Of a stretch of 8,793 nucleotides of DNA, positions 6,681 through 8,793 are shown piece after piece. This DNA is from Bacteroidales bacterium (lineage in GTDB: Bacteria; Bacteroidota; Bacteroidia; Bacteroidales; JALTDM01). The position numbers were made by a program, and so were the translations under genes. The notes under the pieces were generated by a model that was not told where the DNA came from, ran no database searches, and worked only from the letters and a program-made list of their open reading frames with translations. The DNA lies in NCBI GenBank assembly GCA_026996635.1, contig JALWKH010000444.1, positions 1 to 8,793 on the forward strand, read 5' to 3'. Within the stretch, counting starts at the first letter, position 1. Each line of letters begins with the position of its first letter.

Positions 6681-8129
6681 ATGAATTACAGAAATATAGC
6701 ATTCATATTGTCCAGGTTGGCAAGTATGGAAGGGATTTTTATCATAATCTCTTCTTTTGTTGCTTGGTATTACGGACAGGATGATTTTATGCCTTTGTTG
6801 CTTACTGGTTCCGTAACTTTTATTGTAGGGCTTATTATTACTTATATTTTTAGAAAAGAGAAAGGGAAGTTCGGCAGACGCGAAGGATACTTTATTGTTA
6901 CTTTTACTTGGATAATATTTTCTTTGATTGGTGCCATACCGTTTTTTATATCAGGTTACATCCCGTCTTTTGCAGATGCTTTCTTTGAAACGATGTCAGG
7001 TTTTACAACAACAGGAGCGTCAATTTTGAATGATATAGAAGCTTTGCCATACGGCTTGCTTTTTTGGCGTAGTCTTATACAGTGGCTTGGTGGTATGGGG
7101 ATTATTGTGTTGTCATTGGCAGTATTGCCTATTTTGGGTGTAGGCGGTATGCAGTTATTTGTGTCCGAAGTTCCGGGCCCTACCAAAGATAAATTACATC
7201 CCCGTATTCAGGAAACAGCAAAAAAACTATGGGGGCTGTATGTGGGATATACGGTTTTGGAGACAATATTGCTTTATTATGGCGGTATGAATATGTATGA
7301 TGCCGTATGTCATTCTTTTACCACAATGGCTACCGGTGGTTTCTCTACAAAACAGGCAAGTATAGCTTATTTTAATTCTCCTTTTATCGAGTATGTGATT
7401 ATTGTGTTTATGTTTATTGCCGGAGTAAATTTTTCATTGGGTTTTCATCTTATAAATTTGAAGTTTAAGAAGATTACCAGAAACGAAGAATTGAAGTTAT
7501 ATTCACTTATCATTATTGTCGCAACGCTTTTTATTGCCGGAGTTTTGTATTATACTAACGGACTGAAAGATTTTGAAGAAGATTTCAGAGATGCGCTTTT
7601 CCATGTTGTTTCGTTGATTACAACTACAGGGTTTATTACCGAAGATTACTTGCAATGGCCTGCTTATTTGACTTTAATATTAGTAGTGCTGATGTTTATC
7701 GGAGGAATGGCCGGGTCAACAGGTGGAGGTATTAAAGTGGTAAGAGTACTTATTGTTATGAAAAACAGTTTTTTGGAACTAAAAAGGCTGATTCACCCAA
7801 CAGCAGTTATTCCTATCAAGTACAACGGGCATTCCATACCAGATACTATTGTTCGGAATATTTTGGCTTTCATTGTTTTTTATATTGTGATTTTTGTGAT
7901 TTCTACCGTGTTGGTTGCTTCTATGGGATATGACTTGGAAACTTCCTTGGGTGCTGTTGCCGCAACACTTGGTAATATCGGTCCGGGTATAGGAGATGTC
8001 GGACCCGTGGAAAATTTTGCACATTTCCCTGATGCCGGAAAATGGCTTTTGTCTTTCCTTATGCTTATCGGCAGGTTGGAGTTATTTACTGTATTGATTT
8101 TGTTCTCCAAGGCTTATTGGAAACGATGA
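6681..8129 (+). CDS. trkH: Trk potassium uptake system, membrane channel subunit TrkH
   Basis: 482 residues, equal to the family norm (about 483). TrkH is an inner-membrane K+ channel/transporter built from four pseudo-repeats, each with two membrane helices around a pore loop, here preceded by two extra N-terminal helices (about 15-30 and 40-56). All four selectivity-filter loops are recognisable: TTTGAS (109-114, Gly112), TMATGGFS (215-222, Gly219), ITTTGFI (313-319, Gly317) and ATLGNIGPG (428-436, Gly431). The third-repeat gating loop GGMAGSTGGGIKV (341-353) is present, as is the conserved C-terminal GRLELFTVLILF. Threonines in the filters and the GSTGGG loop place it in TrkH/TrkG/KtrB, and the length and paired two-lobed TrkA favour TrkH over KtrB. 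It is co-transcribed with trkA and converges on ligA without a visible terminator. Confidence 0.97.
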   Translation: MNYRNIAFILSRLASMEGIFIIISSFVAWYYGQDDFMPLLLTGSVTFIVGLIITYIFRKEKGKFGRREGYFIVTFTWIIFSLIGAIPFFISGYIPSFADAFFETMSGFTTTGASILNDIEALPYGLLFWRSLIQWLGGMGIIVLSLAVLPILGVGGMQLFVSEVPGPTKDKLHPRIQETAKKLWGLYVGYTVLETILLYYGGMNMYDAVCHSFTTMATGGFSTKQASIAYFNSPFIEYVIIVFMFIAGVNFSLGFHLINLKFKKITRNEELKLYSLIIIVATLFIAGVLYYTNGLKDFEEDFRDALFHVVSLITTTGFITEDYLQWPAYLTLILVVLMFIGGMAGSTGGGIKVVRVLIVMKNSFLELKRLIHPTAVIPIKYNGHSIPDTIVRNILAFIVFYIVIFVISTVLVASMGYDLETSLGAVAATLGNIGPGIGDVGPVENFAHFPDAGKWLLSFLMLIGRLELFTVLILFSKAYWKR

Positions 8130-8133
8130 TGAT

Positions 8134-8162
8134 TTAATGTGGTAATGGATTAATGTGTTAAT
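8134..8162. repeat. Short 16-bp direct repeat in the trkH-ligA gap
   Basis: TTAATGTGGTAATGGA (8134-8149) is followed by TTAATGTGTTAAT (8150-8162): about 1.8 copies of a 16-bp unit, with the first eight bases identical, and shorter TAATG/TTAAT echoes inside. It fills most of the 51-bp convergent gap. There are no flanking ORFs or inverted ends, so it is a simple low-complexity repeat and not an insertion sequence. Confidence 0.5.
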
Positions 8163-8180
8163 TATTATTAGATGTAATTC

Positions 8181-8792
<612 letters not shown>

Positions 8793-8793
8793 C

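Overview
The window looks like an ordinary core-genome segment from a low-GC member of the Bacteroidota. I place it nearer the Bacteroidales/Flavobacteriia side than any named genus, and nothing here fixes it more finely. The grounds are the Bacteroidota-style OmpA-domain surface protein, the DUF177-rpmF-plsX-fabH-accB-accC order, a Cys-less bL32, a LigA BRCT domain of Bacteroidota type, exact TAnnTTTG (-7) promoter elements, and the lack of clear Shine-Dalgarno sequences.

Layout. At 2-481 is the C-terminal end of a peptidoglycan-binding OmpA-family protein, closed by a strong intrinsic terminator (506-538). At 639-5210 is a six-gene plus-strand operon: DUF177/YceD, rpmF (bL32), plsX, fabH, accB and accC. 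It starts after a TAATTTTG -7 element (614-621), has gaps of 12-29 bp and one 14-bp overlap, and ends in a strong hairpin terminator (5216-5247). At 5270-8129 is a two-gene potassium-uptake operon, trkA-trkH, with its own TTTG/TACCTTTG promoter. At 8181-8792 on the minus strand is the C-terminal third of the NAD-dependent DNA ligase LigA, convergent with trkH across a 51-bp AT-rich gap that carries a short direct repeat.

How the genes fit together. The central operon joins ribosome assembly (DUF177, bL32) to membrane lipid synthesis. AccB and AccC are the biotin carrier and biotin carboxylase of acetyl-CoA carboxylase, which makes malonyl-CoA. FabH starts type II fatty-acid elongation from malonyl-ACP, and PlsX converts the acyl-ACP end product to acyl-phosphate for phospholipid synthesis. 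The carboxyltransferase subunits (accA/accD) and fabD/fabG/acpP are not in the window. TrkA (cytosolic nucleotide-binding gating subunit) and TrkH (membrane channel subunit) form one K+ uptake system.

I found no mobile element, CRISPR array, tRNA, rRNA, toxin-antitoxin pair, defence locus or unexplained long stretch. No gap between genes exceeds about 160 bp. I see no convincing undescribed system. The findings are small-scale observations and are scored accordingly.
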